A DNA stretch of 14,787 nt from HGM13634 sp045537285 (lineage in GTDB: Bacteria; Bacillota; Clostridia; TANB77; CAG-508): positions 1-14,787 of the forward strand of contig JAZSPC010000007.1 in the NCBI GenBank assembly GCA_045537285.1. Direction: 5' to 3'. Position numbers and translations under genes: made by a program. The first letter of the stretch is position 1. Each line of letters starts with the position of its first letter. This document shows positions 12,821 to 14,787 of this stretch, one piece after another. The notes under the pieces are model-generated. The model saw nothing but the letters and a program-made list of their open reading frames with translations. It was not told the DNA's origin and searched no databases.

Positions 12821-13699
12821 ATGAAATTAGAATATATTGTAAATAATTTAACTAAATATGGAAATGTAAAACAAGTTTTAAAAGAAGAATTTGATATATC
12901 TGATAGACTTATTATTAAGCTTAAAAAATCAAAACAGATATATTTAAATAATAGACCTACATTTGTACATCAAAAATTAGAAATAGATGACATTATATCA
13001 GTAGATTTGAATTTTGACGAATCAAGTGACAATATTGTTCCGACTAAAATCGATTTAAATATATTATATGAAGATGATGCTTTATTAATATTGAATAAAC
13101 CGCCATTTATGCCAGTACACCCATCTATGGACCATTATGAAGATAGTTTATCTAATGGTGTTAAATACTATTTTAATTCTATTGGATTAAAAAGAAAAAT
13201 TAGGCCAGTAAATAGATTGGATAAGAATACTTCTGGAATTGTTATATTTGCGAAAAATGAATACGTACAAGAATGCTTAATAAAGCAAATGAAATTAAAT
13301 ATTTTTGAGAAAGAATATATTGCTTTGGTTGATGGAATTATTAATAAAGCAAAACAAAATATTGACGCTCCTATCGCACGAAAAAATAATAGTATTATAG
13401 AAAGATGTATATCACCTGATGGTGATTCAGCTATAACAATTATTGAATTATTAAAAACTTTTGATAATTATTCATTAATAAAGTGCACTTTAAAAACTGG
13501 TAGAACTCATCAAATTAGAGTACACACAAATCACATTGGGCATTCAATACTTGGTGATGATTTGTATGGAAAAAAGAGTGAAAAAATTAATAGGCAAGCT
13601 TTACATTCATATAAAATAAGATTTATTCATCCTATTAATAGGAAACACATGGAAATTAAAACCAAAATCCCCCAAGATATTGAGAACTTAATATTTTAA
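12821..13699 (+). CDS. RluA-family RNA pseudouridine synthase
   Basis: This enzyme of the RluA family converts uridine to pseudouridine in rRNA or tRNA. The 292 residues show an N-terminal S4-like RNA-binding region (about 12-62), then the catalytic domain: ILYEDDALLILNKPPFMPVHP (81-101), the active-site motif VNRLDKNTSG with D134, and GRTHQIRVH (227-235), followed by LGDDLYG. Length is normal for RluA/RluD-type proteins of Firmicutes. The ATG at 12821 has no ribosome binding site, and the promoter places transcription start almost on it, so the mRNA appears leaderless. The exact RNA target (RluA, RluC, RluD or YjbO-like) cannot be told from sequence alone. It has a strong shared terminator and stands alone on its strand. 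Confidence 0.9.
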   Translation: MKLEYIVNNLTKYGNVKQVLKEEFDISDRLIIKLKKSKQIYLNNRPTFVHQKLEIDDIISVDLNFDESSDNIVPTKIDLNILYEDDALLILNKPPFMPVHPSMDHYEDSLSNGVKYYFNSIGLKRKIRPVNRLDKNTSGIVIFAKNEYVQECLIKQMKLNIFEKEYIALVDGIINKAKQNIDAPIARKNNSIIERCISPDGDSAITIIELLKTFDNYSLIKCTLKTGRTHQIRVHTNHIGHSILGDDLYGKKSEKINRQALHSYKIRFIHPINRKHMEIKTKIPQDIENLIF

Positions 13700-13704
13700 A
13701 AAAC

Positions 13705-13734
13705 AAAAAAGATAGGTTTAAGCCTATCTTTTTT
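13705..13734. terminator. Bidirectional terminator shared by the pseudouridine synthase gene and rnpB
   Basis: A 12-bp stem (13705-13716 with 13723-13734) with a 6-base loop has A and T runs on both sides, so it works in both directions between the convergent genes. Confidence 0.9.
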
Positions 13735-13742
13735 GATTTATA

Positions 13743-14082
13743 TAAGTAAATCTATAAGCCGGGTTCTGTCGTGAATAGTCATTTATCTAGAACATATATT
13801 ACTATATGCTTCAAGCCACCAATTCAAGAAGATGACGAGCAGTCTTATCCTTCTTTATTAGGTGTTGCTCCAAATGGGGTTTACACAGCCCAGTATGTCA
13901 CCATACCAGCGGTGAGCTCTTACCTCGCCTTTTCATCCTTACCCAAACGGGCGGTTATTTTCTGTTGCACTTTCCTTAAAGTTACCTTTACTGGCCGTTA
14001 ACCAGCATTATCGCTCTATGGAGCCCGGACTTTCCTCTCGTAGTTCCTTTCGAAATCTACCAGCGACTATTCAATTTACTCT
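13743..14082 (-). ncRNA. rnpB: RNase P RNA, type A
   Basis: This is the catalytic RNA of RNase P, which removes 5' leaders from tRNA precursors. On the minus strand the universal signatures are present: GAGGAAAGTCCGGGCTCC near the 5' end, GTGCAACAGAAAATAACCGC, GGTAAGAGCTCACCG in the middle, and ACAGAACCCGGCTTAT near the 3' end. The spacing and the GTGCAACAGA-type element indicate the ancestral type A rather than the Bacillus type B. AGTAAATT (14073-14080) pairs with GATTTACT (13745-13752) as helix P1, which fixes the ends within a few bases. Length is about 340. The gene has its own promoter and terminator. An open frame of 76 codons on the opposite strand within it is spurious. Confidence 0.97.
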
Positions 14083-14088
14083 TTTATT

Positions 14089-14117
14089 ATTTTACTATTT
14101 TTTTAATTAAAAGTCAA
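14089..14117 (-). promoter_or_regulatory. Promoter of rnpB
   Basis: On the minus strand TTGACT (14112-14117) and TAAAAT (14089-14094) are 17 bases apart, placing the transcript start at about 14081-14082, the P1 end of the RNA. Confidence 0.75.
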
Positions 14118-14119
14118 AT

Positions 14120-14787
14120 TTAAATATTTTCTAATTTTTGAATAGCGATATTATATTTTATATTAAACACATCTACGTCTTTGATTTTAATTAGTTCTTC
14201 CATTTCTTTTATAGCTACATATGCTTGATTAATGTTGTATTGTTTATATGGATTAATATTTATTTGATTAAAGACTTTATATACGTTGTTAGAAGCTTTT
14301 AAAACATATTCGTGAGCCAGTGTCCAATTTCCAGTTTCAATAACCGAACTTGCTAATAGTAAATTGTATTTTGTTAATAAAGTGTTTTGATAATTTTCAT
14401 AATTTAAATCATCTGAATATATAATTAATTTATTATACAAATCGCTTAAATTAGATAATACTGCTTTTTTATCCATATATTTTATTGAAATAGTTAATTC
14501 ATCTAATTCTTTACTAAAATTTGTTAAATCTTTTTTATCTATATTCAAATTATTAAAATCTAATATAGCCGAATTCCAATAATTATATAGATTATTTGTA
14601 TGATTTAATAAATCTTTCCAATTAATTTGTGTTTCATTAATATTTAATAATCTGGACATATATATAATCTCGTTGTCAAAATATCTAATTTCATAATATA
14701 TCTTTTCTTTATTAATTGCGATATTCTCTTTATTTCCTACATTATTTGCTAATATTAGGGAAATACTTAATAATAGAACAATAAAGA
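14120..14787 (-). CDS. Exported or membrane-anchored helical protein, N-terminus cut by window edge
   Basis: The frame is open from the stop codon at 14120 to the right edge with no stop, so the gene starts outside the window. At least 221 residues are present. The first visible residues (FIVLLLSISLILANNVGN) form the end of a hydrophobic segment, a signal peptide or membrane anchor. The rest is mostly alpha-helical and rich in Asn, Leu, Ile and Tyr, with no cysteine pair or enzyme motif that I recognise. Repeated patterns of the kind LxxLYNKLIIYSDD and LLLASSVIETGNWTLAHEYVLKA suggest a helical bundle. An internal ATG at 14659 would drop the hydrophobic start and has no good ribosome binding site. 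It ends just upstream of the rnpB promoter. Function unknown. Confidence 0.75.
   Translation of the reverse strand, partial: FIVLLLSISLILANNVGNKENIAINKEKIYYEIRYFDNEIIYMSRLLNINETQINWKDLLNHTNNLYNYWNSAILDFNNLNIDKKDLTNFSKELDELTISIKYMDKKAVLSNLSDLYNKLIIYSDDLNYENYQNTLLTKYNLLLASSVIETGNWTLAHEYVLKASNNVYKVFNQININPYKQYNINQAYVAIKEMEELIKIKDVDVFNIKYNIAIQKLENI

Noticed and set aside
13771..14001. Open frame of 76 codons on the plus strand
   Set aside because: It lies wholly inside the RNase P RNA gene on the opposite strand.

Overview
The window is strongly AT-rich chromosomal DNA that looks like a spore-forming member of the Clostridia. Supporting signs are a dipicolinate synthase subunit (SpoVFB), a type A RNase P RNA, TTGACA/TATAAT promoters with purine-rich ribosome binding sites, an AckA-Pta acetate pathway, and SOS boxes of the Bacillus/Clostridium GAAC-N4-GTTC type. 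No prophage, insertion sequence or CRISPR array was recognised. Most genes are housekeeping genes in short transcription units, each closed by a clear hairpin terminator.

Layout: 1-2520 on the plus strand holds a possible leaderless 28-codon ORF, a DivIC/FtsB-like division protein, transcription terminator Rho, and a 120-residue membrane protein of unknown role. The 977-base gap from 2468 to 3444 is the least ordinary part. It starts with a strong promoter followed by a compact, GC-richer segment that folds into hairpins with a 7-base loop-to-downstream complementarity, which I read as an unclassified small RNA. After it comes very AT-rich DNA with three degenerate 36-base repeats about 200 bases apart, one of them inside a long palindrome. 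3445-6828 holds a DUF1846 protein (minus), a divergent Xer-type tyrosine recombinase (plus), an unknown 94-residue protein (minus), and a YneA-like LysM membrane protein (minus) whose promoter carries two LexA boxes. 6932-7927 holds spoVFB without spoVFA beside it, divergent from a small DUF6440-like protein that starts at TTG.

7974-10192 is the pta-ackA operon (acetyl-CoA to acetate, with ATP gain). Next, all on minus, are a single-domain atypical receiver protein and an operon of a two-part threonine/serine-exporter-type transporter with trmB. An RluA-family pseudouridine synthase is divergent from that operon. The two promoters abut back to back, and the synthase mRNA appears leaderless. 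The window ends with rnpB (minus) and the 3' part of a gene for an exported or membrane-anchored protein that runs off the right edge.

Functional threads (inference): DivIC, the SOS-controlled YneA-like protein and Xer all touch cell division or chromosome segregation. TrmB, the pseudouridine synthase and RNase P all act on RNA processing or modification. Several annotated starts needed moving to fit ribosome binding sites: 6768, 7510, 7712 (TTG), 10690 and 12725 (GTG).
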